NCBI GenBank assembly: GCA_013288135.1
Contig: JABDCL010000007.1
Coordinates: forward strand, 1-58,328
Source: Gammaproteobacteria bacterium
GTDB taxonomy: Bacteria > Pseudomonadota > Gammaproteobacteria > UBA6186 > Azoamicaceae
Length of the DNA stretch: 58,328 nt
Direction of reading: 5' to 3'
This document shows positions 38,702 to 47,264 of the stretch, piece after piece. Below the pieces are notes generated by a model. It ran no database searches. It was not told where the DNA came from and saw only the letters and a program-made list of their open reading frames with translations. The number at the start of each line of letters is the position of its first letter. Position 1 is the stretch's first letter. Made by a program: the position numbers and the translations under genes.

Positions 38702-39604
38702 TTAAGGTTTGGTTACAGTATTGCGAAAATATTTAAAAAAACTAGTGTTAGGATTTAACACCAAAACATCTTGCTTATCATTAAATGATTGTTTATAGGC
38801 TTCTAAACTTTTGTAGAACTCATAAAACTCAGGGGATTGGCTGTAGCTGGCAGAATACGTTCGCATTGCCAAAGCATCCCCTTCTCCTCTTAAACGTTGT
38901 GCTTCTTTTTCTGCTTCTGCTAATAGAACACGACGTTGCTTTTCAGCTTCAGCGCGAATCACTTCTGCTTTAGATTCTCCATTGGCTCTAAGTTCTGTTG
39001 CAACTCGTTTGCGCTCACTGCGCATACGATCAAATACAGCGTCACTCACTTCTGGGGGTAAATCTATCCGTCGGATACGAACATCCACCAACTCCATACC
39101 AAGACCTGCAATCACATTTTCACCGGTATTGGTTTTTAATCTTTCCATCAATTCTTTTCGTTCCCCCGATACGACATTGCGGATGGTCCGTTGACCAAAT
39201 TCCGCCCGTAACACATCAACAACTTTTTGACGTAATAATTCTTCTGCTCTATCGCGACTATCACCCATCCCAAAAGTACTGGTATAAAACTTCGCAAAAT
39301 CGTTGATACGCCATTCTACATACAAATCGACAATCAAATCTTTTTTCTCACTAGTCACTATTCGAGCAGAAGAGATATCTGTCATATTTAAACGCGTATC
39401 AAAAAACAAAGCGGTATCTAATAAAGGAATTTTTACATGGATCCCTGGTTCTAAGACTTTAGCTTTATCTCCATCCTCGGTGACCAATCTTCCTAATCGT
39501 ACAATTAAAGCTCTATCTGTTTCATAGACGGTAAAAACACTTGAACCGAACAAAAACAGTACAAGCAAAATGCCAACTAAAACGGATGTGGATAATTTCT
39601 TCAT
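38702..39604 (-). CDS. hflC: HflC, protease-modulator membrane protein
   Basis: A stomatin/prohibitin (SPFH) protein that with HflK forms a large periplasm-facing complex around FtsH. The 300-residue protein has one N-terminal membrane helix (LVGILLVLFLFGSSVFTVYE), the SPFH domain (TDRALIVRLGRL, DLYVEWRINDFAKFY) and a long coiled coil with RAEAEKQRRVLLAEAEKEAQR. Its ATG overlaps the hflK stop by one base. Confidence 0.95.
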   Translation of the reverse strand: MKKLSTSVLVGILLVLFLFGSSVFTVYETDRALIVRLGRLVTEDGDKAKVLEPGIHVKIPLLDTALFFDTRLNMTDISSARIVTSEKKDLIVDLYVEWRINDFAKFYTSTFGMGDSRDRAEELLRQKVVDVLRAEFGQRTIRNVVSGERKELMERLKTNTGENVIAGLGMELVDVRIRRIDLPPEVSDAVFDRMRSERKRVATELRANGESKAEVIRAEAEKQRRVLLAEAEKEAQRLRGEGDALAMRTYSASYSQSPEFYEFYKSLEAYKQSFNDKQDVLVLNPNTSFFKYFRNTVTKP

Positions 39605-40746
39605 TAACTCTTCTCCTTTTCTTCTTCTGTTCCTTTACCACTCATGAGTTTATCAATCGGTAAACACAAAAGATTATTGTTTCCACCCTCAACTAAGATT
39701 TTGCTGGTTTTTGAGAGGATCTCTTGCATGGTATCCAAATATAACCGGGTTTGGGTTATTTTCGGAGACTTTTGGAATTCTGGTAAGATTAAATTAAAGC
39801 GTTTGGTACTCCCTTCTGCAATTAATTGTGTTTCTTGCTTGTACGCCAAAGCTTCTTTTTTCATTCTTTCTGCAACACCTCGGGCTTTAGGCAAAATATC
39901 ATTCGCATAAGATTCTGCTTGATTCACCGAGCGAACTTCCTCTTCTCGAGCTTTAATTACATCATCAAATGCTGTTCGGACTTCCTCGGGTGCTTTAGCA
40001 GGCTGCATCGCCACATCTAAAACCAAAAGGCCTGCCTGATATAAATTTAAAGTGGACACAATTTGATCTTTAATGGCAGTTGCAATTTGTGCTCGACCGC
40101 TGGTTAATACATCATCCAAGGTAGATTGGCCAACCACTTGTCGCAAGGCACTTTCTGTCGCTTGCTTTAAACTGTTTTCAGGATTGACAACATTAAATAA
40201 ATACGCTCTGGCATCATTAATGCGATATTGAACTGCAACTTCTACCGACACAATATTTTCGTCCTGAGTCAGCATAACGCCACTGTGACGCGTTGTTTCA
40301 GTTCTATCGACATTTACAATTTCATTGTTTTCAAACACTCGAGGTAACCAATGCGGACCTGGACCATCCGTTCTTAAATATTTTCCAAAACAAGTAATTA
40401 CTGCACGTTCTGCAGGTTCAACAATATAAATACCGGATAAGATATAAATACCCACTAAAACAATAACTACAATGGTAACTAAAGATCCCTGTTGAAACCC
40501 GTTCATTCCACTCATAGAAGAAGGGGTTCCAAAAGGACGACCTCCCCCATCGCTACTCCCTTTATTATTGCCAATACCAAAAAAGTTTTTTATTCCTAAG
40601 ATAAGTTTTTTGAACACTTGATCCAAATCAGGCGGGCCGCCTTGGTCACCACTACCACGTCCCCAGGGATTTTTATCTTTATCTTTATTGTTGCTACCAC
40701 CACGACCAGGCTCATTCCAAGCCATCCTCATATCATTTTTGGTCAT
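39604..40746 (-). CDS. hflK: HflK, protease-modulator membrane protein
   Basis: The SPFH partner of HflC. The start at 40746 overlaps the hflX stop by ATGA, the coupling pattern used elsewhere here. It leaves MTKNDMRMAWNEPGRGGSNN as the N-terminus and 380 residues. A longer frame upstream lies inside hflX and is rejected. A Gly/Asp/Lys-rich cytoplasmic leader precedes one membrane helix (VTIVVIVLVGIYILSGIYIV), then the SPFH domain with SVEVAVQYRINDARAYLFN and a coiled coil. Typical of the family. Confidence 0.94.
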   Translation of the reverse strand: MTKNDMRMAWNEPGRGGSNNKDKDKNPWGRGSGDQGGPPDLDQVFKKLILGIKNFFGIGNNKGSSDGGGRPFGTPSSMSGMNGFQQGSLVTIVVIVLVGIYILSGIYIVEPAERAVITCFGKYLRTDGPGPHWLPRVFENNEIVNVDRTETTRHSGVMLTQDENIVSVEVAVQYRINDARAYLFNVVNPENSLKQATESALRQVVGQSTLDDVLTSGRAQIATAIKDQIVSTLNLYQAGLLVLDVAMQPAKAPEEVRTAFDDVIKAREEEVRSVNQAESYANDILPKARGVAERMKKEALAYKQETQLIAEGSTKRFNLILPEFQKSPKITQTRLYLDTMQEILSKTSKILVEGGNNNLLCLPIDKLMSGKGTEEEKEKS

Positions 40747-42023
40747 ATTTTTATTTCCCCTAACTCTTGATGCTCTCGCTTCACTTGTAACCACCGATGA
40801 TAAGGTATCACGAGTCTCAATATCCACCCACCCTCATCTTCTACAATTTCTGTCTTTACAACGCCCATATCATATAATTGAGCCCTAATACGAGCCTGAT
40901 CAGCATTCAAATGTAACTCCCCTTCTACAATATCTTGACCTAGACGTTCAATAATTGCCTGGGCTAAGACATTAAGCCCTGCTTTACTGTATGCCGAAAC
41001 CCAAACACGTGAAATAATCCCTTCTCCATCTCGTTCATAATGCGGTTCAACCTGCGGTAATAAATCAATTTTATTGTAAACTTCAATGCGTGGAACTTCT
41101 AGAGCGCCAATTTGCTGTAAAACCTCTTCTACTTGAGTAATATGGGCACGCCATAACTCATCATTACAATCAATCACATGTAATAGCAAATCTGCATCTT
41201 GAGTTTCCTCCAATGTTGCTTTAAAAGCATCAACCAAATCATGAGGTAGATGACGAACAAATCCCACAGTATCCGCAAAAACGACTTTACCTAAAGGCGG
41301 GATCTCTAGAGATCGCAAAGTTGGATCTAAGGTAGCAAATAAGCGGTTAGCAACAAAAACATGTGATCCTGTTATAGTATTAAACAGTGTTGACTTGCCC
41401 GCATTTGTATAACCAACTAAAGAAATAGTGGGTATAGAGGCACGAAATCTTGCGCGTCGACTCAGATCCCGCTGTTGGCGCACTTTCTCAAGACGAGCCT
41501 TAATATGTTTAATCCTATCACGAATTAAGCGTCGATCAACTTCTAATTGGGTTTCCCCTGGGCCTCGTAATCCTATACCACCTTTTTGACGTTCTAAATG
41601 AGTCCAACCTCGAATTAATCGCGTAGAATGATGCTGTAGTTGCGCCAATTCAACCTGCAATTTCCCTTCGTAAGTACGTGCACGTTGGGCAAAAATATCG
41701 AGGATAAGGCCTGTTCGATCCAGCACTCGACATTGCAATTCTTTTTCGAGATTGCGTTCTTGAGAAGGTGATAAAGTATGGTTAAACAGCACAAGATCTA
41801 TCTTATCCGCTTGTACTATCGCTCGAATTTCCTCAACCTTACCACTACCCACAAAATATTTTGCATCAGGAACATCACGACTTGCTGTCACGGTTGCAAT
41901 AATTTCTGCACCTGCAGATAAAGCAAGTTCTCTAAATTCTCGAAGATCGGTAGCTTGAGTAGGATCCCGGAGAGAGAGATGTACAAGGACTACCCGTTCA
42001 CATCTCTCTGTTCGGTCTGTCAA
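40743..42023 (-). CDS. hflX: Ribosome-associated GTPase HflX
   Basis: A GTPase that splits or rescues stalled ribosomes under stress. The 426-residue protein has the N-terminal HflX domain, a glycine-rich GGIGLRGPGETQLEVDRR linker, and the G domain with GYTNAGKSTLFN (G1), DTVGFVRHLPHDLV (G3) and NKIDLL (G4). The start codon is TTG, directly after the hfq TAA with no spacer. This keeps the expected MTDRTERCERVVLVHL start; no nearer ATG does. Confidence 0.95.
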   Translation of the reverse strand: MTDRTERCERVVLVHLSLRDPTQATDLREFRELALSAGAEIIATVTASRDVPDAKYFVGSGKVEEIRAIVQADKIDLVLFNHTLSPSQERNLEKELQCRVLDRTGLILDIFAQRARTYEGKLQVELAQLQHHSTRLIRGWTHLERQKGGIGLRGPGETQLEVDRRLIRDRIKHIKARLEKVRQQRDLSRRARFRASIPTISLVGYTNAGKSTLFNTITGSHVFVANRLFATLDPTLRSLEIPPLGKVVFADTVGFVRHLPHDLVDAFKATLEETQDADLLLHVIDCNDELWRAHITQVEEVLQQIGALEVPRIEVYNKIDLLPQVEPHYERDGEGIISRVWVSAYSKAGLNVLAQAIIERLGQDIVEGELHLNADQARIRAQLYDMGVVKTEIVEDEGGWILRLVIPYHRWLQVKREHQELGEIKI

Positions 42024-42308
42024 TTACAAATTCCCAGGTTGTAGCTCTTCATGCACAAATTCATCTTCTACTTCATCATCCATATGTGCACTTTGAGTCA
42101 TTTTAACATTTCGTGTGGGAACCACTGTTGAGATCGCGTGCTTATAAACCATTTGGCTAACGCTGTTTTTCAACAACACAACAAATTGATCGAAAGACTC
42201 AACATGCCCTTGTAGCTTGATCCCATTGACCAAGTAAATTGACACAGGCACCCGTTCTTTACGCAATGCATTTAGGAATGGATCTTGCAACATCTGCCCC
42301 TTAGACAT
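42024..42308 (-). CDS. hfq: RNA chaperone Hfq
   Basis: A hexameric Sm-like protein that pairs small RNAs with mRNAs. The 94-residue protein has the Sm1 motif [19 protein letters not shown] with [19 protein letters not shown], and the Sm2 motif [10 protein letters not shown]. The C-terminal tail is short and acidic. GGAG 8 bases upstream supports the start. It lies between miaA and hflX, as in other gammaproteobacteria. A GGAGG/CCTCC hairpin lies 25 bases upstream in the leader. Confidence 0.96.
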   Translation of the reverse strand: MSKGQMLQDPFLNALRKERVPVSIYLVNGIKLQGHVESFDQFVVLLKNSVSQMVYKHAISTVVPTRNVKMTQSAHMDDEVEDEFVHEELQPGNL

Positions 42309-42333
42309 ATTTTTTTCTCCGTAATGTTATTGT

Positions 42334-42351
42334 GGAGGTATACACTCCTCC
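42334..42351 (-). promoter_or_regulatory. Small hairpin in the miaA-hfq gap
   Basis: GGAGG (42334-42338) and CCTCC (42347-42351) can pair around 8 bases. It sits between the miaA stop and the hfq ribosome site. It has no T tract after it. It may slow ribosomes or RNases, but nothing in the sequence shows a specific role. Confidence 0.3.
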
Positions 42352-42352
42352 C

Positions 42353-43321
42353 TTAAGAGACGCAGTTTATCATGGTCTTAAGACAAGCTAAACGTCCATT
42401 TTCAATTTCAAGCCAATTAATATTATCCAAGCTCCTTAACCAAGTCAATTGTCTTTTCGCTAATTGTCGAGTGGCTGTCATTGCTTTTAGCACCATGTCA
42501 TCATAACTTATCTCTCCTGCTAGATATTGCCAGACTTGGCGATACCCAACCGACCGTATCGCAGGTAAGTTTGCATGCAAATCCCCACGATTAAACAAAT
42601 GCTTAACCTCCTCAAGCAATCCCAGCTCTAACATTTTAAGAAAACGTTTGGCAATTCTATCGTGCAAGAACTTTCTATCCCTTGGAACTAAAGCAAACGA
42701 ATGGATTTTATATTGCAAGTTGAGATCATTGGACTGTAAAGATTCGTTGACCTGTAAAGATTTATCCTTAAAAAGTTCAGACATTGGCTTATTAGTTATT
42801 TCGTAAACTTCTAAGGCGCGTTGGATCCGTTGGGGATCATTTGGATGAATACGATTTGCAGCACTAGGATCAATCTTTGCTAAACGTTGATGCATCGCTT
42901 CCCAACCAATCTCCCTTGCTTCTTTTAATAATTTCTCTCGAATAATGGGATCAGCACTCGGCAAAGGGGATAATCCTTTTTCTAATGCACGAAAATAAAG
43001 TAGTGTTCCCCCCACCAATAAAGGGATCTTCCCTCTCTTCGTAATATCAACAATTAACTTCAGTGCATCCTCTCTAAAATCTGCCGCAGAATACGGATCA
43101 CTGGGATCCCGAATATCAATTAAATGATGCGGCACAATCGCTAATTCTTCTTTGCTGGGTTTTCCTGTCCCAATATCCATACCACGATACACCATCGCAG
43201 AATCGACACTGATAATTTCAACCGGTAGAGATTTATTTTTAACCAACTCAATAACGAGATCAGTTTTTCCCGAGGCAGTGGGACCCATCAAAAAAATGAG
43301 GGGCATTTTGTTTTTAAGCAT
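42353..43321 (-). CDS. miaA: tRNA dimethylallyltransferase MiaA
   Basis: It adds the isopentenyl group to A37 of tRNAs reading UNN codons. The 322-residue protein has the P-loop [14 protein letters not shown], then [40 protein letters not shown] and the substrate-site [15 protein letters not shown], with [12 protein letters not shown] near the end. It precedes hfq, the usual order. The mutL gene often found upstream is absent, replaced by a coiled-coil orphan. Confidence 0.96.
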   Translation of the reverse strand: MLKNKMPLIFLMGPTASGKTDLVIELVKNKSLPVEIISVDSAMVYRGMDIGTGKPSKEELAIVPHHLIDIRDPSDPYSAADFREDALKLIVDITKRGKIPLLVGGTLLYFRALEKGLSPLPSADPIIREKLLKEAREIGWEAMHQRLAKIDPSAANRIHPNDPQRIQRALEVYEITNKPMSELFKDKSLQVNESLQSNDLNLQYKIHSFALVPRDRKFLHDRIAKRFLKMLELGLLEEVKHLFNRGDLHANLPAIRSVGYRQVWQYLAGEISYDDMVLKAMTATRQLAKRQLTWLRSLDNINWLEIENGRLACLKTMINCVS

Positions 43322-43336
43322 TGCCCCTCCTCCACA

Positions 43337-44671
43337 TTATGGTGATGAGATAGCTCTTTTTCCAGGAGCTCGCACTCGCGGCACTGAGATAGCCCCTTGG
43401 ATAAATACTTCTCGCTCTGTATCTCCTTCCCCCGCTTTAGCAGACACAATTAATGTATCTTCTCTAGCTTTCAATCCCTCTTTAAAAGCAGCCATGTCTG
43501 CGGCTGGCTTAAAAATTGGTTTTTGGGGCATATCGTTTACTGTTTTGTAGAAAATTAATATTTCTCTACCATCATCAGGCATTGTCATTAAAAGATGGTG
43601 TTCACTTAAAACAGCATGGTCCTTATTTCTTTCAGTAACATTACATACTACAGAGTCAGAAAAGTCCTGGTGAAGTTGCTTAACAGTCCTTGGGTTTACC
43701 AACCCAGCAGCAACAGAAAAATCAACAGGACCTTGTGGATCACGTGCAACACCTCTTGCTAAAGCCGATAACGGATCCCTATCATCAGCACTAGGCATTT
43801 TGCTAATAAGCCTCAGTTTTTCCGCACAAGGCCGTTCTCTAAAATTATCTTTTTTCAGTTTAGCTTCTTTATTCCTTAATTCTCTCTCTCTTTCACGGCG
43901 AGCTCTTTCTTTTGCTTCTCGCTCTGCTGCAACTCGCTCATCTTCTTCTTTTCTGGCATTTAACTCTGCTTGAACAGTTGCTAATCTGGCTGCTAATTCA
44001 GCTGTTTGTTTCTCTCTTCTTGCACTTTCCACTTCATCAGCTTTTAATTTTGCTTCTTGTTGTTGTACTAATGCAGCTATTCTTCTTTCTTCAGCCTCTC
44101 TTGCTTCTCTTTCTCTAGCTTCTTTAATCTCTGCTTCTTTGCGACGCTCTTTTTCTAACTCGGCGAGTTTTTCTTCAAAAACTCGCATTTTAACCATCAA
44201 TTCAGCTTCTGCTGCTGCTTTTCTTTCTACTTCAACTTTTAATTTTGCTTCTCTTGCTTCCAATTCTTCTGCTTTAGCTCTTAATTCAGCATCTCTTCTA
44301 TCTTGAGCTTCTTTTGCTTCTCTTTCTCTAGTTTCTTTTGCCTCTGCTTCTTTGCGAGCTATTTCTTCAGTTTCTTTTCTGATTCTTTCACGTTCTTCTT
44401 CTATTTTTTTTGCTTCTTCAGCAAGTTTTTTCTCTTTTGCATCGCGCTCTGCTTGTTCACTTCTTAATTTTGCTTCTCTTCGTTCTAATTCACGTCTTCT
44501 TTCTTCAGCTTCTCTTTCTCTACGGCCTCTTGCATCAAGTACACTTTGAGAACGAGCTCGAGCTTCTAATGCTCTTTTCCTCTCCTCCCCCTCACGTTGG
44601 GCTGTCTCAGTTGCACGCCGACGCGCTGCATCAGCTATTGCTATAAATGCTTGTGGATTTAATCCGAACAT
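43337..44671 (-). CDS. Long coiled-coil orphan protein with a C-terminal globular part
   Basis: A 444-residue protein I do not recognise. Residues about 15-275 are a continuous Glu/Arg/Lys/Ala-rich coiled coil with many heptads (for example REREAEERRRELERREAKL). The remaining 170 residues, from about 280, are of normal composition, with EHHLLMTMPDDGREILIFYK and FIQGAISVPRVRAPGK. There is no signal peptide or membrane segment. GGAGG 5 bases before ATG 44671 sets the start. The upstream frame extension is TTG-initiated and lies over the ribosome site. It occupies the place before miaA where mutL often stands. A structural, adhesion or effector role is inference. Confidence 0.78.
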   Translation of the reverse strand: MFGLNPQAFIAIADAARRRATETAQREGEERKRALEARARSQSVLDARGRREREAEERRRELERREAKLRSEQAERDAKEKKLAEEAKKIEEERERIRKETEEIARKEAEAKETREREAKEAQDRRDAELRAKAEELEAREAKLKVEVERKAAAEAELMVKMRVFEEKLAELEKERRKEAEIKEAREREAREAEERRIAALVQQQEAKLKADEVESARREKQTAELAARLATVQAELNARKEEDERVAAEREAKERARRERERELRNKEAKLKKDNFRERPCAEKLRLISKMPSADDRDPLSALARGVARDPQGPVDFSVAAGLVNPRTVKQLHQDFSDSVVCNVTERNKDHAVLSEHHLLMTMPDDGREILIFYKTVNDMPQKPIFKPAADMAAFKEGLKAREDTLIVSAKAGEGDTEREVFIQGAISVPRVRAPGKRAISSP

Positions 44672-44821
44672 ATTAACCTCCAACTTTTATTAAATTTAAT
44701 AACTGCATTGTAACAAGAATAAAAAAAATATAAATATCTTTTCATAAAGTTAATTGATTATAGGTCAGCATCATGGGATTTTTACCCACAGAAGATAATG
44801 ATCTTCATACAAGTACAAATA

Positions 44822-45181
44822 TTAGCTATTAATCAAATGAATGTGTTTTTTAAAATTGAACATAACATTTTGTCTATCTTCATGAGATAACATTCCAATT
44901 GTTTTAATAATAAACCGCATATCTATTGTAAAAATTTTCTGCCTTACAATAGACTGAGCCGGAAGTCCTGCAGATTTTAAATCTTGAATAGAATAATCTC
45001 CAAACCATTTCGCATGACGAGCACTTGTTACCATCAAAAGTGTAATATGACTGGTTTTAATTTGGTAGTCGTTAGTGCTTACAACGATGGCAGGACGTTT
45101 TTTTGCTTTTGCCGAATCTGTAAATGGAAAAGGAACAACTACTACTGTAAAAGGATCATAATTTATCGAATGTCTCATCAT
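44822..45181 (-). CDS. MazF/PemK-like toxin
   Basis: A 119-residue protein with the PemK/MazF fold: DPFTVVVVPFPFTDSAKAKKRPAIVVS near the start, SHITLLMVTSARHAKWFGDYSI, and GLPAQSIVRQKIFTIDMRFIIKTIGMLS. The family cuts mRNA, often at short motifs; the target here is unknown. The gene overlaps the antitoxin end by 26 bases. Two ATGs (45181 and 45178) are adjacent. The longer open frame upstream lies inside the antitoxin and lacks the motif order, so it is rejected. Confidence 0.88.
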   Translation of the reverse strand: MMRHSINYDPFTVVVVPFPFTDSAKAKKRPAIVVSTNDYQIKTSHITLLMVTSARHAKWFGDYSIQDLKSAGLPAQSIVRQKIFTIDMRFIIKTIGMLSHEDRQNVMFNFKKHIHLINS

Positions 45182-45386
45182 CTTCAGGGGAACTCCACTC
45201 AGATAAGTTAGTTGATAATGCGCGGTGGTATTCGTAATCGATCGGCTGCATTTTTTTAAGGGTGACTTGGCCCTCAAAAATTTCAAATTCAATTTTATCC
45301 CCTGCTTGCAAACCCAATTCATGACGAATGTCTGCAGGAATTGTTGTTTGTCCTTTTTGTGTTAGAGTCGAAACGTGTAGATGCAT
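45156..45386 (-). CDS. AbrB/MazE-type antitoxin
   Basis: A 76-residue protein. The first 45 residues are a SpoVT/AbrB swapped-hairpin DNA-binding domain (STLTQKGQTTIPADIRHELGL, then GDKIEFEIFEG). The acidic tail, with SSPEDDETFDKL, should bind and block the toxin. It lies just upstream of the toxin gene. AGAGG 5 bases before the ATG supports the start. A GAGGTA/TACCTC palindrome lies 22 bases upstream, a likely site for self-repression. Confidence 0.88.
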   Translation of the reverse strand: MHLHVSTLTQKGQTTIPADIRHELGLQAGDKIEFEIFEGQVTLKKMQPIDYEYHRALSTNLSEWSSPEDDETFDKL

Positions 45387-45407
45387 ACAAACCTCTTATT
45401 AAGTAAG

Positions 45408-45420
45408 GAGGTATTACCTC
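45408..45420 (-). promoter_or_regulatory. Inverted repeat upstream of the AbrB/MazE-type antitoxin
   Basis: GAGGTA T TACCTC is a perfect 6+1+6 palindrome 22 bases before the antitoxin start. AbrB-type antitoxins bind such sites to repress their own operon. The promoter elements around it are not clear, so the role is inferred. Confidence 0.4.
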
Positions 45421-45496
45421 ATTGTGTTAATGATAGCCGAATTTTAAATAAAAATATAGAAAATACTGTAGGTCGAACCCATTCTAAAAATACCTG

Positions 45497-45525
45497 TTGA
45501 TATGAATCTTGATTTTTATTAAAAT
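45497..45525 (+). promoter_or_regulatory. hicAB promoter
   Basis: TTGATA (45497-45502) and TAAAAT (45520-45525) are separated by exactly 17 bases. Each differs from the consensus by one base. Transcription would start near 45532, about 29 bases before hicA. The -10 lies inside the long palindrome, so a bound protein would block the promoter. Confidence 0.7.
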
Positions 45526-45544
45526 ACACACTAGTATGTATTTT
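45521..45544. promoter_or_regulatory. HicB operator candidate (24-bp near-perfect palindrome)
   Basis: The left half AAAATACACACT and right half AGTATGTATTTT are complementary except for one position pair. It covers the -10 and the expected start of transcription of hicAB. The HicB protein has a C-terminal ribbon-helix-helix domain, a fold that binds such palindromes. This makes autoregulation very likely. Confidence 0.65.
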
Positions 45545-45560
45545 AGAGTAGTACCTAAAA

Positions 45561-45746
45561 ATGACTAAAAGGGAATTAGAAAGGTTATTAAGGCAAGCAG
45601 GATTTAATAAACGCTCAGGTGGAAAACACGATGTATGGGTAAAAGAAGGTTCTCCTCCTATTCCTGTACCTCGTCATAAAGGGGATATACCAAATGGAAC
45701 AGTCAGGAATATTTTAAAACATGCAAATTTGGAGGTAAAAATATGA
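45561..45746 (+). CDS. hicA: HicA-type mRNA interferase toxin
   Basis: A 61-residue protein with the dsRBD-like HicA fold: TKRELERLLRQAGFNKRSGGKHDVW, with the catalytic His in GGKHD, then PIPVPRHKGDIPNGTVRNILK. HicA cleaves mRNAs independently of the ribosome and is neutralised by HicB. The stop overlaps the hicB start by 4 bases. In this layout, toxin precedes antitoxin, typical of hicAB. Confidence 0.92.
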   Translation: MTKRELERLLRQAGFNKRSGGKHDVWVKEGSPPIPVPRHKGDIPNGTVRNILKHANLEVKI

Positions 45747-46144
45747 AATATTATTATGCATTATTTAAAAAAACCCCTGAAGCTGTAGAGGTTGAATTTC
45801 CAGATTTACCTGGATGTTACACTTTTGGTTCAGACTGGGGTGAAGCAGTTGCTAATGCAATAGATGCACTCCCTGCATGGTTAGCACATGCGGAACCAGA
45901 ATTTATAAAAGCCCCCTCTTCTTATAAAGCTTTAGAAAAACTAAAAGGCACATTAGTTCCTATTGCCATTGATAATGAAATTTTAGAGTCATATCAATCC
46001 CTCAAACGTTTTAATGTTATTTTCCCTACAAAAATGCTGACACGCATTGATGGATTTCGTAAAAAATTAGGTTTAAAACGTTCAACTTTTTTACAAATAG
46101 CTTCAGAAGAATATTTACAAAACCACGGCGGAATGACAGGATAA
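45743..46144 (+). CDS. hicB: HicB-type antitoxin
   Basis: A 133-residue antitoxin. The N-terminal degenerate RNase H-like part reads KKTPEAVEVEFPDLPGCYTFGSDW, with AVANAIDALPAWL. The C-terminal residues about 95-130 are a ribbon-helix-helix DNA-binding domain (FPTKMLTRIDGFRKKLGLKR followed by STFLQIASEEYL). It should bind HicA and the palindrome upstream of hicA. It overlaps hicA by 4 bases. Confidence 0.92.
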   Translation: MKYYYALFKKTPEAVEVEFPDLPGCYTFGSDWGEAVANAIDALPAWLAHAEPEFIKAPSSYKALEKLKGTLVPIAIDNEILESYQSLKRFNVIFPTKMLTRIDGFRKKLGLKRSTFLQIASEEYLQNHGGMTG

Positions 46145-46164
46145 CTAGAAATATGAGGATCCAA

Positions 46165-46203
46165 TTCCCCACTTTGAAAAAGGGGGGTTAGGGGGGATTT
46201 TTG
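46165..46203 (+). repeat. ATTCCCCACTTTGAAAAAGG-type repeat, copy 1
   Basis: About 39 bases starting ATTCCCCACTTTGAAAAAGG, then a GGGGTTAGGGGGG-like run and ATTTTT. Near-identical copies lie at 55175-55215 (reverse) and 56863-56900. On the minus strand it supplies the last codons (NPP) and the TAA of the secreted kinase gene. Confidence 0.75.
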
Positions 46204-47264
46204 GAATTTTGAAGAGCAGACAACGACCTCTTAAAAACATCTGTCTCCATATTAATAAGCCCCTCTTTTAATAAAGCAGCACCAAATATTTCTAAATGAT
46301 TTGGATTATTTAACTTTAATTGTCCAGCACGGATTTGTTCATATACACATTGAAGGTCAATCTTGTCCACCTCGTTTTGTGATAAAGGCTTCGCACCCAA
46401 ATTCTTTGCTCGCTTCATTAATACAATGCCATAAACATACCGTGACACTTGTTTCATCACAAAATAGTGTGCCAATTCTTCTGCAGAAGGTGCTTTATTA
46501 AAATAAGTATGCAAATAAAGTTCTTCTAATGAATGATTAAAAATCCAAAAATTCGAAGCAGTCGCAACATCCAGAAAAGGATCTCCATAGCTTGCATATT
46601 CCCAATCAATAACCCAAAATCTTTTCCCATCATACAAAACATTTTTAGAATTTAAATCGTTATGACAAGATCTTTTTATCTCATTTTTAGATATTAGAGA
46701 TTCAATCGCTTTAATTGAATTTAATTTTTTCTTTCCCTCTCGAATTAAAGAGGCTTCTTGACGCCACTCCCACTTTCCTTCACTTTGACGAAGCACATCA
46801 CTAATATTCGAAGATTTTGCTTTTCCAAAAGAAGGGGCATCGTGAATTGCTCGCAACAATGTTGCCAGTTTAATAATAATTTTTGGATTGGACAATTCCG
46901 TTTTCGTTAACTGCTTATTTTTTATAAAATCCATCACAATGACACCATCACTGGTATTAGCGTAATACACATAAGGCGCTATTCCAGCTTTTGCAGCAAT
47001 GGTCATACATTTGATTTCTTTTTCGCGTTCTTTTAAACCCCCATTAATAAAACGTACAACATAATATTTATTATTAATAAGCAATTTATATAATTTTGCT
47101 TGTGAACGCCCCCCCTTTAGGACTTCCACACTGTCTGGTTTATTAATTCCAAATGCCTTTGTTACCGCATAATTTATTATTTTCTGATGTCGATGATCGA
47201 CTGCATGCGATACCATACTGAAAGATAACAGCAAACATAAAATTATCCCACTTAATTTAATCAA
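46188..47264 (-). CDS. Choline-kinase/aminoglycoside-phosphotransferase-fold protein with a signal peptide
   Basis: A 358-residue protein. It begins with a Sec signal peptide ([21 protein letters not shown], cleavage near 21), followed by a kinase-fold domain. The lysine loop is [10 protein letters not shown], with the [10 protein letters not shown] strand before it. The catalytic loop is [15 protein letters not shown] (about 197-211), and [18 protein letters not shown] is the DFG-like motif. These are ChoK/APH hallmarks. Kinases of this family normally use cytoplasmic ATP, so an export signal is odd. The last codons come from a repeat. It overlaps rpe by 4 bases. Substrate unknown; a phospho-choline or sugar role is possible. 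Confidence 0.8.
   Translation of the reverse strand: MIKLSGIILCLLLSFSMVSHAVDHRHQKIINYAVTKAFGINKPDSVEVLKGGRSQAKLYKLLINNKYYVVRFINGGLKEREKEIKCMTIAAKAGIAPYVYYANTSDGVIVMDFIKNKQLTKTELSNPKIIIKLATLLRAIHDAPSFGKAKSSNISDVLRQSEGKWEWRQEASLIREGKKKLNSIKAIESLISKNEIKRSCHNDLNSKNVLYDGKRFWVIDWEYASYGDPFLDVATASNFWIFNHSLEELYLHTYFNKAPSAEELAHYFVMKQVSRYVYGIVLMKRAKNLGAKPLSQNEVDKIDLQCVYEQIRAGQLKLNNPNHLEIFGAALLKEGLINMETDVFKRSLSALQNSKNPP

Noticed and set aside
40747-40827. Longer start of hflK
   Set aside because: It lies inside hflX; the ATGA overlap at 40746 gives the usual coupling and a normal N-terminus.
43152-43550. A 132-codon plus-strand frame across the miaA start and the coiled-coil gene end
   Set aside because: It is antisense to two supported genes and has no domain or ribosome site.
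44672-44821. Possible small gene between the coiled-coil gene and the toxin
   Set aside because: The stretch is AT-rich with no start, ribosome site or conserved peptide; nothing supported was seen.
45182-45322. N-terminal extension of the MazF-like toxin frame
   Set aside because: It is the antitoxin gene in another frame; the PemK fold begins after the ATG at 45181.
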